Positions 23,501 to 31,332 of a stretch of DNA of 64,000 nucleotides are shown one piece after another. Location: NCBI GenBank assembly GCA_039033215.1, contig JBCCDA010000010.1, positions 1 through 64,000 of the forward strand, read 5' to 3'. Position 1 is the stretch's first letter. Every line of letters begins with the position of its first letter. A program made the position numbers and the translations under genes. The notes under the pieces are model-generated. The model ran no database searches. It saw only the letters and a program-made list of their open reading frames with translations, and was not told where the DNA came from. This DNA comes from Thermohalobaculum sp039033215 (GTDB taxonomy: Bacteria; Pseudomonadota; Alphaproteobacteria; Rhodobacterales; Rhodobacteraceae).

Positions 23501-26008
23501 CTGGCCTTCGAAGAGCGGACGGATCCCGATCTGGACGCTCTGGGGCGCCAAGGGTCGGGTGATCGTGCGCTCGACCGGACGGCCCGAGCTGTCGGTGACG
23601 CCGACGATGGCGGTCATGCGCAGCGGTTTCGTGAGGCCCTGCGTGTCGGGCAGCACGACCCGCAGGCTCGCGTCGCCGTTCGCATCGGTGGTGACTTCCG
23701 AAAGGTACTCGGACATCGCGCCGACACGCTCGTCATGCAGGCCGAAGCGGAACCCCGGGAAGCCGGGCAGCCTCTCGGCTTCGGTCACGCGGATCTCGCC
23801 CGCGACGGTCAGTTCCGCCCCTGGCGCGCCGTAGAGGTATCGGACGTTCATGCCGAGATCGATGTCGATGTCGCGGGTCACCAGCCCTTCGGGCATGTCG
23901 AGGTCGTAGTCGATGCGCTCGGGCACGAAATCCTCGACCAGGAACGAGACCTGGGCGACCGGTGCTGCATCGGGATCGGTGTGGACCTTCAGCCGCCAGG
24001 TTCCCCGTGGCACGCCACCACCCAGCCGCAGGGAATGCGCCCGCCCGCCCGCACCCTGATCGGAGAGGAGCGCGCGCTGATACTCGACGCCGTCCGGGCG
24101 CGTGATGATCGCCGTCAGCGGCAGCCCGGCGATGGCATTGGCCTGCCCGTCGCGGGCAAGGGCCGTGATGTGCACGACCTCGCCCGGGCGGTAGACGCCG
24201 CGTTCCGTGGTGGCGAAGACATCGACCGGGCCCGGCGCCGCGCGCCCCTCGACCCCGCGGTCGGAGAGATCGAAGCCCGGCTTGGAGAGGTCAAGGAACG
24301 CGAAATCGCCGTCCGACTCGACCGTCAGCATCGCCGGCGCCATGCCGCCCGCACCCCGGGTCAGCCCCGGCTCGAAGCGCACATAGCCCTGCGCATCGGC
24401 GGTGGCTGTCCCCAGAACCTCGTTGTTCAGGGCGACCAGTGCGACCTCAGCCCCGGCCACCGGATCGGCGGAGGACAATGCCCGCACGAAGGCATGCAGG
24501 CCATCCGCGCCCGTCATCGAGGCCAGCCCGAGGTCGGTGACGATGAACCACTGCGTCGCCGCGCGCTCCCATGTGTCGACGCTGCCCGCGGGCCGTGCGG
24601 TCATGACGTAGATGCCGGGCTCGAACGTCGTGACGGCCTCGCCGATCGGCAGGGCCGTGGTCACATCGGCGTTCACCTCGCCCGACACGCTGACCGAGCC
24701 TTCCCAGACCGCAGCCCCCAGCCGGTCAGCGATCCGGTCCTCGCGCCAGTCGTTCAACTGTTCGTCCAGAAGGTTGCTCTGGATCGAGGGCAGCAGGTTG
24801 CGCTCGCCGATCCGGTGGATTGCCAGGGCCACCTCCTGGACGTTGACCGTCACGACCGGGATTGCGGCGTCGGCGCTGCGGGGCAGGACATGCGCGCGTC
24901 CAACGAAGTGCACGGCGGGGGAGCGGTCGCGCACGTAAGCCTCGACCCGCGAGGACGCGTGAAGCTGCTCGCCCTCCGCCGAGGGCAGGCCCTTGCGGAT
25001 CTCGACGCGGTAGCGCTCGCCCCGGGTGACGCCGTCGATGCAGAGCTGCGATCCCTCCGCCTGGACGGGCAGAGTCGTATCGCCCTGGACGCGGATGTAG
25101 GGGCCGTAGTCGACGCCGGCCTCCGTCAGCCCTTCCGAGAACTCGATGCAGATCCGGGCAACGGCGGCATCCGAATCGACCCTGTGTCCGGTCACTCGAA
25201 AGCCGTAGCGCGAGACGGCATAGGCCAGCCGCTCCTCGGCCTCCGCCCGCGGCTGGATCGCCTGCGCCAGACGCAGGGCGTCGATCATCTGGCGCCCGAA
25301 GCCCCGGTCCTCCAGCGCCTCGGCAAGCACCGCAAGACTGCTCGCCCGGGCCGGGTCGCCGTCACTGCGCAAGTAGGCGTTGATGGCTGCCGACAGCGCG
25401 TCGGCACGCAGGCGGCGGCGTTCCTGATCGTTGGCGCCGGGCTGCCTGCCCCAGACACGGGCGAGATCGCGCCAGGTGTCGGCCGTATCGCCAAGCGTCA
25501 CGGCGGCCGCATAGTTGCGCGCAGCTTCGGCAAGGCTGCCACGTTGTTCGGCCTCGGCGCCTAGTCGCTGAAGTTCGTCCGCACGGCCGTCGTTGGCGGC
25601 AAACCGCCCGCCCAGCGTCGCAGCCATGCGCTGAGCGCCCGAGACCAAGTCATTGGAGATGAACGGAATATCGCCCCGGCGTGTCAGGGCCAGCCGCACG
25701 GTCTCCGGCGCCGTGGGTACCATCTGCGCGGAGATCGCGTCCTCGAACGGTTCCTGCCGCTCGACACCAGATTTCAGGAAACAGGCCTGTGCGCGGGTGT
25801 TGTAGGTCATCGCCAGGCAGGCCGGATTTTCCAGGCAAGTCTGCTGGCAGGTGCGGAAGTCCGTCTCGAAGATCTGACCGATGTCGCCGCCGTAGAAGTC
25901 CTGCCCGGTGGTCGTGACGATGCGCCGGTCGGGGGTGGGCCCCTCCTGGGCGGAGGCTCCCGTGACGCTCAGGCAAAGGGCAACGGCGGCGAGGACTGAA
26001 CGCAACAT
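20558..26008 (-). CDS. alpha-2-macroglobulin family protein with N-terminal PAN domain
   Basis: A 1816-residue periplasmic protease trap. A signal peptide (1-20, ending GASA) is followed by a PAN/apple-like domain at about 30-75 with paired cysteines (CQQTCLENPACLAMTYNTRA), then helical repeats, the macroglobulin beta domains, the bait region and the thioester domain. The thioester motif CTEQ is at residues 1373-1376 in PYGCTEQTISR, so covalent trapping is expected. The C-terminus shows the receptor-like beta domain (FEIDNPNLL). The signal peptide ends in AQ, with no lipobox cysteine, unlike lipoprotein members such as YfhM; membrane attachment is therefore uncertain. GGGAGA precedes the ATG, with a GGGGAA/TTCCCC hairpin just upstream. 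Confidence 0.94.
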   Translation of the reverse strand: MLRSVLAAVALCLSVTGASAQEGPTPDRRIVTTTGQDFYGGDIGQIFETDFRTCQQTCLENPACLAMTYNTRAQACFLKSGVERQEPFEDAISAQMVPTAPETVRLALTRRGDIPFISNDLVSGAQRMAATLGGRFAANDGRADELQRLGAEAEQRGSLAEAARNYAAAVTLGDTADTWRDLARVWGRQPGANDQERRRLRADALSAAINAYLRSDGDPARASSLAVLAEALEDRGFGRQMIDALRLAQAIQPRAEAEERLAYAVSRYGFRVTGHRVDSDAAVARICIEFSEGLTEAGVDYGPYIRVQGDTTLPVQAEGSQLCIDGVTRGERYRVEIRKGLPSAEGEQLHASSRVEAYVRDRSPAVHFVGRAHVLPRSADAAIPVVTVNVQEVALAIHRIGERNLLPSIQSNLLDEQLNDWREDRIADRLGAAVWEGSVSVSGEVNADVTTALPIGEAVTTFEPGIYVMTARPAGSVDTWERAATQWFIVTDLGLASMTGADGLHAFVRALSSADPVAGAEVALVALNNEVLGTATADAQGYVRFEPGLTRGAGGMAPAMLTVESDGDFAFLDLSKPGFDLSDRGVEGRAAPGPVDVFATTERGVYRPGEVVHITALARDGQANAIAGLPLTAIITRPDGVEYQRALLSDQGAGGRAHSLRLGGGVPRGTWRLKVHTDPDAAPVAQVSFLVEDFVPERIDYDLDMPEGLVTRDIDIDLGMNVRYLYGAPGAELTVAGEIRVTEAERLPGFPGFRFGLHDERVGAMSEYLSEVTTDANGDASLRVVLPDTQGLTKPLRMTAIVGVTDSSGRPVERTITRPLAPQSVQIGIRPLFEGQAEEGSNARFEVIAVGPDGQQVALDQVGWTISRVNTDWQWYRHDGRWSYEAITTRERIANGTVALAEDGRVIVEAPVEWGAYEIRLAALGGETQVMATLGFYAGWYTGGAATDTPDVLEIGLDKERYAIGETVRLRLKPRDAGKVLIAVVDNRLIETQTIDVEPGETTVELTVSDDWGPGAYITATLIRPMDVAAKRNPARALGLAWAEVDPAERALQVEFTTPDEVAPRAPLPATVRLANLAPGQQAYVTIAAVDLGILNLTGFDSPDPDGHYFGQRALGVEMRDLYGKLIDGMQGVRGRLRSGGDAAAARLDAPPPTEELVAYFSGVVTVGPDGTATANFELPDFNGTVRLMAIAWTDTAVGGAEKDILVRDPIVVQASVPRFLAPGDRTRVLIEVAHAKGPTGEVGVLLENLDGGIQFDPADAGRRVTLQEGQIERISVPITASEIGDPRLRIRTLTPGGQTLTKTITLPVRLNDPEISRRNRITLAAGGRLIVDAGTFDGLEAGTGRASLALGPVAQFDAAGLLVELDRYPYGCTEQTISRAMPLLYLDQVAAAMGITREEPVAERVNTAIARVLENQSSSGSFGLWRPDRGDLWLDAYVTDFLSRARTQGYDVPDVAFQMALDNLTSELSYVSDFDRGGEDIAYALLVIAQEGRASIGDLRYYADARAQNFATPMAKAQLGAALALYGEQTRADAMFRLAADQALERPEDGRGWRADYGSHLRDGAAVIALAAEARSTAVNVQRLADAISARDRTWTSTQEKMWMLLATRALVDRAAEGLAVDGVPVSGPLVRLYDDALARPVVIENTGTAPTMAVLSTFGVPAEPPAAGGNGYAISRAYYSLGGEAVSPETVAQNARLAVVVTVRADIDRRARLMIDDALPAGFEIDNPNLLQAGAVGALDWLELTADVQSAQFRSDRFLAAVDHSGQGEIRIAYIVRAVSPGTFHHPAAIVEDMYRPDFRAWTAAGRVSVVAAR

Positions 26009-26021
26009 CGGCGGTCTCCCA

Positions 26022-26042
26022 GGGGAATCTTTATGGTTCCCC
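26022..26042 (-). promoter_or_regulatory. leader hairpin upstream of the macroglobulin gene
   Basis: GGGGAA-TCTTTATGG-TTCCCC, an inverted repeat 14-34 bases upstream of the ATG and just before its GGGAGA ribosome site. It could be an operator or a leader stem; there is no further support. Confidence 0.3.
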
Positions 26043-26124
26043 CAAGTCTCTCACGCGAGCGGAAGGCCGTCGACCGCCGGTCTCAGGATATTTTCTGCAC
26101 ACGTCGGCCGTCGGCCGCCACCGC

Positions 26125-26472
26125 TCAGCCGCGCATCTTGAAGAACTGCTGGCTGCGGTTGGAGGTGTACGGCCGGACCGAGGGCCAGCGCCCGCGCTCC
26201 ACCGCCTCCTGCCAGCCGGCGGAGGTCAGGACCTCGGGGCTCTCGATCTCGTAGATGGCCGTGAATACGGGCGAGGGGGCAGGGCGGTCGTGGATCTCGC
26301 CGCCGACAGCGACTTGCACGGCCTCACCCTTCATGCGCTGGGCGCCGAGCACGCCCGGAACCTCGAGCAGGTAGGGGATGTGTTCGGTGTCGTAGACTTC
26401 ATGGAACAGGTCTTCGTGATCGGGATCGACATCCATCGATACGACAAAGAGGTAGGGCGCGGTGATCGGCAT
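26125..26472 (-). CDS. small dimeric alpha/beta-barrel-like protein (DUF4286/EthD-like)
   Basis: A 115-residue cytosolic protein. The pattern YLFVVSMDVDPDHEDLFHEV, then YDTEHIPYLLEVPGVLGAQR, then FTAIYEIESPEVLTS fits the ferredoxin-like dimeric barrel of the EthD/DUF4286 kind, where a conserved His (TEHIP) sits near the barrel opening. GGAGGAG lies 7 bases before the ATG. Function is unknown. It is upstream of the macroglobulin gene on the same strand with a 116-base gap that holds the next promoter. Confidence 0.75.
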   Translation of the reverse strand: MPITAPYLFVVSMDVDPDHEDLFHEVYDTEHIPYLLEVPGVLGAQRMKGEAVQVAVGGEIHDRPAPSPVFTAIYEIESPEVLTSAGWQEAVERGRWPSVRPYTSNRSQQFFKMRG

Positions 26473-26591
26473 TGTGGTCTCCTCCTACGCTCATCACCGC
26501 TGGGAAAGGCGGTGACGTCAAGCGTCCGATCGCAACCCTTTCGAGGTATGGTGCAACCGTCAAGGCAGCTCGCCCCCCTCAATTCTCCGGA

Positions 26592-27035
26592 TCAAAGGGT
26601 GAAGCGCATTCTCGGGAACCCAACCTTGGCTTCCTGGCCGCTGAACCCCGGCCGCCAGTCGGTGTCGGTGCGCACGCAATTCGTTGCCTTGCCGCTCATG
26701 TTCTTGACGTCTGAGTGCCTTTGCATGAAGCGAAGGCCGGTCAGAACGCGCGTTCCACCGACATCGACGAAGCCTGCCTGCATGACCTGGTCGTTGTAGC
26801 GCGCAGCGGCAGCTGTGTTGCTCTGCACCCCCCAAGCGCCGCAAACTGCCGTCTTTCCCGCGTCCTCGAACACCTTGGCAAAGACGTAGATAGTCGGGCC
26901 AGAGGCCCAGCTAACCCCTCCTACCGAGTAGCTCCGGTCTAACGTTTGACTAGGCATTGGCACACTGGCCGAGCAAGCGGTCAACATCGCCACAGTGGCG
27001 ATAAAAACAAAAGAAATCTTCCTATACGTGTTCAC
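26592..27035 (-). CDS. hypothetical lipoprotein
   Basis: A 147-residue lipoprotein with GTG start (27035). The signal peptide FVFIATVAML ends in the lipobox LTAC at Cys21. The mature part contains YVFAKVFEDAGKTAVCGAWG and a pair of cysteines (near 65 and 119) that could form a disulfide. No family is recognised. Its 5' part and upstream region are clearly AT-richer than the surroundings (ATAAAAACAAAAGAAATC), which may indicate later arrival or just a promoter. It is divergent from the YbdK-like ligase gene. Confidence 0.7.
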   Translation of the reverse strand: MNTYRKISFVFIATVAMLTACSASVPMPSQTLDRSYSVGGVSWASGPTIYVFAKVFEDAGKTAVCGAWGVQSNTAAAARYNDQVMQAGFVDVGGTRVLTGLRFMQRHSDVKNMSGKATNCVRTDTDWRPGFSGQEAKVGFPRMRFTL

Positions 27036-27154
27036 GAGAAAACCTGCTTCTATGCATCTGTGAAATTCGATGATGAATTATTTGTCCGCATTTGCAGCCG
27101 GGGTCAATATCTGCGAAGACGTAAGTCCCCCCAAGGCCTTTAGGGATTGGTGTC

Positions 27155-28279
27155 TTGACACGTCCTAGCTTCACCGTCGGGATCGAGGAAGAATACCTGA
27201 TCGTCGACTGCGAGACCCGCGATCTTGTCCGCAAGTCCGATCCTGCATTCCTTGCAAGGTGCTCGGAGCTGACGGGTGAGCGATCGACCGAGGAGTTCCT
27301 GCAGTGTCAGGTCGAGGTAGGCACGCGGCCGCATGCCACGGTGCCGGAGGCGCAGGCGGACCTTGCGGAGCTGCGCCAGAGCATCGCCGACGCCGCGGCG
27401 GAATTCGGCTATGCCCCGATCGCGGCGTCGACCCACCCGTTCGCCCAATGGCGTGAACAGGAACACACCCACAAGCCACGCTATGAGCAGCTCAGCCATG
27501 ACCTTGGTCTTGCGGTGCGGCGCCTTCTGATCTGCGGCTGCCATGTGCACGTCGGGATCGAGGACGAAGACCTGCGGATCGATCTGATGAATCAGGCGGC
27601 TTACTTCCTGCCGCATCTCCTGGCGCTGTCCTGTTCCTCCCCCTACTGGGAGGGTGAGGACACCGGGCTTGCCTCGTACCGCCTGACGGTTTTCGACGCG
27701 CTTCCCAGGACGGGCCTGCCGGATCCAATGGCGTCGTATGGCGAGTACCAGCGGCTGGTTGCAGCGCTCGTCGATGCGGGTTGCCTGGAGGATGCGACGA
27801 AGATCTGGTGGGACATCCGCCCCTCGGACAAGTTCCCGACGCTGGAGCAGCGGGTGACGGATGTCTGCTCGACGGCCGGGGATGCTGCCGTGATCGCGGC
27901 GACGTTCCAGGGGCTGCTGGCGTATCTCTACCGGCTCCGGACGCAGAACCTGCGCTGGCGGCTCTACCCGGGGCTCCTGATCAACGAGAACCGCTGGCAG
28001 GCGCAGCGCCATGGGTTGGCCGGCGAGATGGTCGACCACGGCAAGCGGTGCATGGTCCCGGCGGCCGATCTGATCGAGGAGATCATCGCGCTGGTGAGCG
28101 GCGAGGCCGAGGCGCTGGGCTCGGCCGAGGTGCTGGGCGGGGCCCGCCGGATCGCCGAACGCGGGACCTCGGCGACGCGTCAAAGGGCGGTCTATGCGGC
28201 CTCGCGGGAGGCAGGGGCGACTACCGAAGAGGCGCTGGTTGCTGTCGTGGACATGCTGATCGGAGACTTCACTGCGTGA
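27155..28279 (+). CDS. carboxylate-amine ligase, YbdK family (GCS2)
   Basis: A 374-residue ATP-dependent ligase of the glutamate-cysteine ligase 2 superfamily. The N-terminal TVGIEEEYLIVD, the LICGCHVHVGIEDEDLRID segment and RLYPGLLINENRWQAQRHG are typical of YbdK-type enzymes, which have weak glutamate-cysteine ligase activity in vitro and unknown physiological substrates. It is a paralogue, not a duplicate, of gshA in this window. The start is TTG at 27155, weakly supported by AGGG upstream; no ATG or GTG gives the conserved N-terminus. A strong hairpin terminator follows. Confidence 0.9.
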   Translation: MTRPSFTVGIEEEYLIVDCETRDLVRKSDPAFLARCSELTGERSTEEFLQCQVEVGTRPHATVPEAQADLAELRQSIADAAAEFGYAPIAASTHPFAQWREQEHTHKPRYEQLSHDLGLAVRRLLICGCHVHVGIEDEDLRIDLMNQAAYFLPHLLALSCSSPYWEGEDTGLASYRLTVFDALPRTGLPDPMASYGEYQRLVAALVDAGCLEDATKIWWDIRPSDKFPTLEQRVTDVCSTAGDAAVIAATFQGLLAYLYRLRTQNLRWRLYPGLLINENRWQAQRHGLAGEMVDHGKRCMVPAADLIEEIIALVSGEAEALGSAEVLGGARRIAERGTSATRQRAVYAASREAGATTEEALVAVVDMLIGDFTA

Positions 28280-28316
28280 CTGGCCCGGGGGTCGCCCGAG
28301 GGAACAAAGCTTCGAT

Positions 28317-28340
28317 TGGGGCAGCCCGAAGGCTGCCCCA
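28317..28340. terminator. strong hairpin between convergent genes
   Basis: TGGGGCAGCC-CGAA-GGCTGCCCCA, a perfect 10-bp stem with a stable CGAA tetraloop, 37 bases after the ligase stop and 18 bases after the stop of the convergent orphan gene. It probably serves both strands. Confidence 0.7.
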
Positions 28341-28358
28341 GAAGGCGATCAAACCGGA

Positions 28359-30530
28359 TCAGGTGCCGTGGGTGGAATTGATCAGCGCAAAGGCGATCTG
28401 ATCGTATCTGTCCAGACCCGAGAGCCGGCCATAGCCCGACCATGTCTTGACGGTCGTGCCGACGTTCAGCGCGAAGGCACACTTCTCGTGCGATCCCAGC
28501 ATCTGCGCGAATGTCTGGGGATCCGACGCGGGTGCGGACACGGACGAGCCGTGGTTGGTCGTGCCCGTCTGCACCGTCGTCGTGCCCGGCTCCAGCCCGC
28601 GCTTGTACCACAGCCGCCAGCTGCGCATCGCGATCTCGTCCTGACAATAAGCGCGGAAGTTCGCGGTGAACGCGGTATCGCCCGGCATCTCCACGAACTG
28701 GCAGAGCTCGGACATCGGATCCGTCGGGTTGATCGCGGTGATGTCCGATACCGCCGGGCGGTTGTCATAGCGCACCACGTGGCTGAGCACGGTATAGGGC
28801 TGGACAGGCCGTGGCCCCGACGGGCGCCGGAACACGAACCGGAAATCGGCCTGCGTATGCCCGGCCGAGTTGTCCAGGGCACCTGTCGGCACGATCCGGT
28901 CCGAAGATGTCGGCCCGGTGTATAGCTCCAGCGTCATCACCAGGCTGCCGTGGATCGGGAACCCGTTGATCGCGCCGGTGTTCAGCCGGATGTGCAGCCG
29001 TTCGGTGATCCAGTCGTGGCTCTCGAACGGGATCTTGTAGAACGACGCATCGCTGGGATCGTTCAGCGTGTACGGCAGTTCCTCGGTGCCCTGGTCGTAT
29101 TTCCAGGTGATCGGGTTGGACATGTACCGGATCGGGCCGAAGCGCGTGCCCCCGGCGCTGATCTGCTGGACGGCGACCCGGTAGTGGGACGCCCCAATGT
29201 CCTGCAGGCTGTCGGGGAAGAAGACGTGCATGTCCAAGGTGCCGCCCCAGGGAGAGTCGTCGGACAGGCTGCCCGGACGGTCGTCGTTGATCGGGCCGCC
29301 CCCGACCAGGCCCGTCTTGCCGTCCGGTGTCATGACAACCGGTGTCGCCCCGGACTGGTCGTGCTCGCGCATGAGCCACGAGGGCGTCAGGCCGATTTCC
29401 GACAGGAAGACGTGGCGCACCCCGTGTTCGTGATCCGGCGGAAGCTCGTCGCAATCCCGCGCCCAGGGCAGGTAGGTGGTCAGCTCGATCTCATCGCCCG
29501 GGTGGAACCAGGTGTTCGTCGTCAGACCATTGTAGATCACCGTCTCGATGCCGCCGATGTTCTGGGTGACGCGGAAGGCATACTCGACATGGCAGTTCGG
29601 CTTCAAAATGACGGGTATGTTGCGCCAGCAGATGTTGAAGGCACCGCCCGGGCCCAGGCTGCCCTCGGCGACCTGCACGGCGGGCGAGCAGTTCCAGACA
29701 AACGTCGTCAGCCACGGACGCTGCAGAATGTAGGCCTCGGCTTCGGGAGGTGCTGCCTTCGAGAGGAACGCAAGATCTGCCTCGGCATTCTGGGCCAGAG
29801 GGTCCAGCGCCCCGTCGCGGAAGAACGCCACCTCTTCGATCGGCAGCGGATCGGGCAGCGGGATCGGGCCCAGATCGGGGATCCGAGGGATCTTCGGCAG
29901 CCGCTCGACGATGTTCTTGAGCCGCTCGCACAGCTCGAGGATCTGGCTCGGCGCGATCCGGAAGACACGGCAGCACGTCCGGCGGTAGACTTCGACCGTC
30001 CCGTTGCAGACAGGCTTGCAGCGCGGCAGAACCGGCACGGCGACGAGGTCGGCGTCGATCTGCGGGCGTGCGGCCTCGGAGATGGTTGCCGTCGACGCGA
30101 CCAACCGGTGGTCGGCGACGACGCGGTCCGCCTGGAGCCGCTGAAAGAACGGCCACCACTGACATTTGCGCATTTTGCCCGAGACGCAGGTCGTGAAGGG
30201 GAACAGCGGCCTCCAGAGATCCGGGCTCAGCGTGAGCTGGCCGTTGTCCTGGACAAGACCGACCAGCTGTTCGGGCGACAGCTTGGTCGCCGCCCGCATG
30301 GCGTCGGCACCGAGCTTGGCCTCCGCCGGTACAAGGGCAACACTCGCCGCCTTGTTGATCATTTCGGGATCGAGGCGAACCTCGCCGCCGTCCTTCTCGA
30401 CGATGCGGTCCAGCTCCTTCCCATCGCGATCTTGGAAGACAAAGGCGATGGGCCCCTGATCGGGCTCGTCCCCCTTGTCGAGCATGCGCAAACTGACCGA
30501 AAGCGGTTCGCGAAGATCTTTGATATTCAT
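28359..30530 (-). CDS. large cysteine-rich hypothetical protein (orphan)
   Basis: A 723-residue protein that I cannot assign. It has no signal peptide and no membrane helix. Residues 1-70 look like a beta-sandwich head (LSVSLRMLDKGDEPDQGPIA). A cysteine-rich zone at about 113-210 contains TTCVSGKMRKC, PRCKPVCNGTVEVYRRTCC and LELC. The C-terminal two thirds are beta-rich with many Trp and aromatic residues. There are 14 cysteines in all, some in CxxxC or CC pairs, which could bind a metal or form disulfides after release from the cell. GGGGG lies 6 bases before the ATG. The gene stands alone, flanked by a convergent ligase and a 223-base gap. Confidence 0.8.
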   Translation of the reverse strand: MNIKDLREPLSVSLRMLDKGDEPDQGPIAFVFQDRDGKELDRIVEKDGGEVRLDPEMINKAASVALVPAEAKLGADAMRAATKLSPEQLVGLVQDNGQLTLSPDLWRPLFPFTTCVSGKMRKCQWWPFFQRLQADRVVADHRLVASTATISEAARPQIDADLVAVPVLPRCKPVCNGTVEVYRRTCCRVFRIAPSQILELCERLKNIVERLPKIPRIPDLGPIPLPDPLPIEEVAFFRDGALDPLAQNAEADLAFLSKAAPPEAEAYILQRPWLTTFVWNCSPAVQVAEGSLGPGGAFNICWRNIPVILKPNCHVEYAFRVTQNIGGIETVIYNGLTTNTWFHPGDEIELTTYLPWARDCDELPPDHEHGVRHVFLSEIGLTPSWLMREHDQSGATPVVMTPDGKTGLVGGGPINDDRPGSLSDDSPWGGTLDMHVFFPDSLQDIGASHYRVAVQQISAGGTRFGPIRYMSNPITWKYDQGTEELPYTLNDPSDASFYKIPFESHDWITERLHIRLNTGAINGFPIHGSLVMTLELYTGPTSSDRIVPTGALDNSAGHTQADFRFVFRRPSGPRPVQPYTVLSHVVRYDNRPAVSDITAINPTDPMSELCQFVEMPGDTAFTANFRAYCQDEIAMRSWRLWYKRGLEPGTTTVQTGTTNHGSSVSAPASDPQTFAQMLGSHEKCAFALNVGTTVKTWSGYGRLSGLDRYDQIAFALINSTHGT

Positions 30531-30753
30531 GACATCCCCCTTTGATTGAGTCGCTCGCGGCGCGATTCAACCAGAGGTCCCTGGTGCATGCTGTGGGCCG
30601 AGGCATAGACAGCGAGCCGCCAATGTGATCTCCCGGTCTCATGCACCGGGTCATAACGGTGCCGTTGCAGCAGCCAGCGGCCGTCAGTCGGTCAACGTGG
30701 GAGTGGTGGTTGCGGCTGGCAGAACAGGCGCGTAGAGCGCTCGGCGATCGGTC

Positions 30754-31227
30754 TCAGTCCGGCGTTGGAAGAGGCGGGAGCCGCTGTTCGACCGGCGATG
30801 ACTGAATGATCGATGTGTTCGTCATCGCATAGGGCACGATCATATCGATGATGCGCTCCATCTCCGCGATGGAGGCCAGGCTCGCCCGCGCGAGAAAGCA
30901 GTCCTCGCCCGTGATCCGGTCGCACTGCGTGATTTCCGGGATGCTCTGGATGATCTCCGCCACACGCTGCATCTCACCCGGGACGGGGCGCACGCGCAGC
31001 CAGACGGCGATGGGGAGACCGATAGCCTCGGCCGAGACGTTCGCGCTGTAGCCGGTTATGATCCCGGCTTCCTCCAGCCGCTTCACGCGCTCTGCCACGC
31101 TTGGCGAGGACAGCTTCACCTGCCGGGCCAGTTCCGCCGTGGTGGTGCGACCGTTTCCGATCAGCGTGAGCAGAATCGTTTCGTCGATCCGATCAAGCTT
31201 GCCGTTTTCATATCCAAGGCGTTTCAT
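30754..31227 (-). CDS. Lrp/AsnC family transcriptional regulator
   Basis: A 157-residue regulator. The N-terminal helix-turn-helix is LDRIDETILLTLIGNGRTTT with ELARQVKLSSPSVAERVKRL; the C-terminal RAM domain (GLPIAVWLRVRP ... CDRITGEDCFLARASL) binds amino acids and mediates multimerisation. It is divergent from a RhtA-like amino-acid exporter with a 105-base gap containing a GTAAG-N11-CTTAC dyad, the usual layout of an Lrp-type regulator that controls its neighbouring exporter. Confidence 0.93.
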   Translation of the reverse strand: MKRLGYENGKLDRIDETILLTLIGNGRTTTAELARQVKLSSPSVAERVKRLEEAGIITGYSANVSAEAIGLPIAVWLRVRPVPGEMQRVAEIIQSIPEITQCDRITGEDCFLARASLASIAEMERIIDMIVPYAMTNTSIIQSSPVEQRLPPLPTPD

Positions 31228-31251
31228 GATCCTGGCCTTAAGTGTTCAGGA

Positions 31252-31272
31252 GTAAGTTCTGGATGAGCTTAC
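31252..31272. promoter_or_regulatory. candidate Lrp operator
   Basis: GTAAG-N11-CTTAC, a 21-base dyad in the middle of the divergent gap between the Lrp-type regulator and the exporter. Its size fits Lrp/AsnC operators, but the arms are short. Confidence 0.4.
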
Positions 31273-31332
31273 CTAACGCATATCATACGCCGGGAAAACC
31301 CTCCAAACTTGAATCAACAGGGGGGTCTCGCC

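Noticed and set aside
22304..25564. Plus-strand open frame of about 1086 codons
   Set aside because: It mirrors the alpha-2-macroglobulin gene on the other strand. Its product is rich in His, Arg and Gly with no domain, a typical result of high G+C antisense frames.
28950..30545. Plus-strand frame of about 531 codons opposite the cysteine-rich orphan
   Set aside because: The minus-strand frame has the ribosome site, start and a balanced composition; the plus frame looks like a mirror product.
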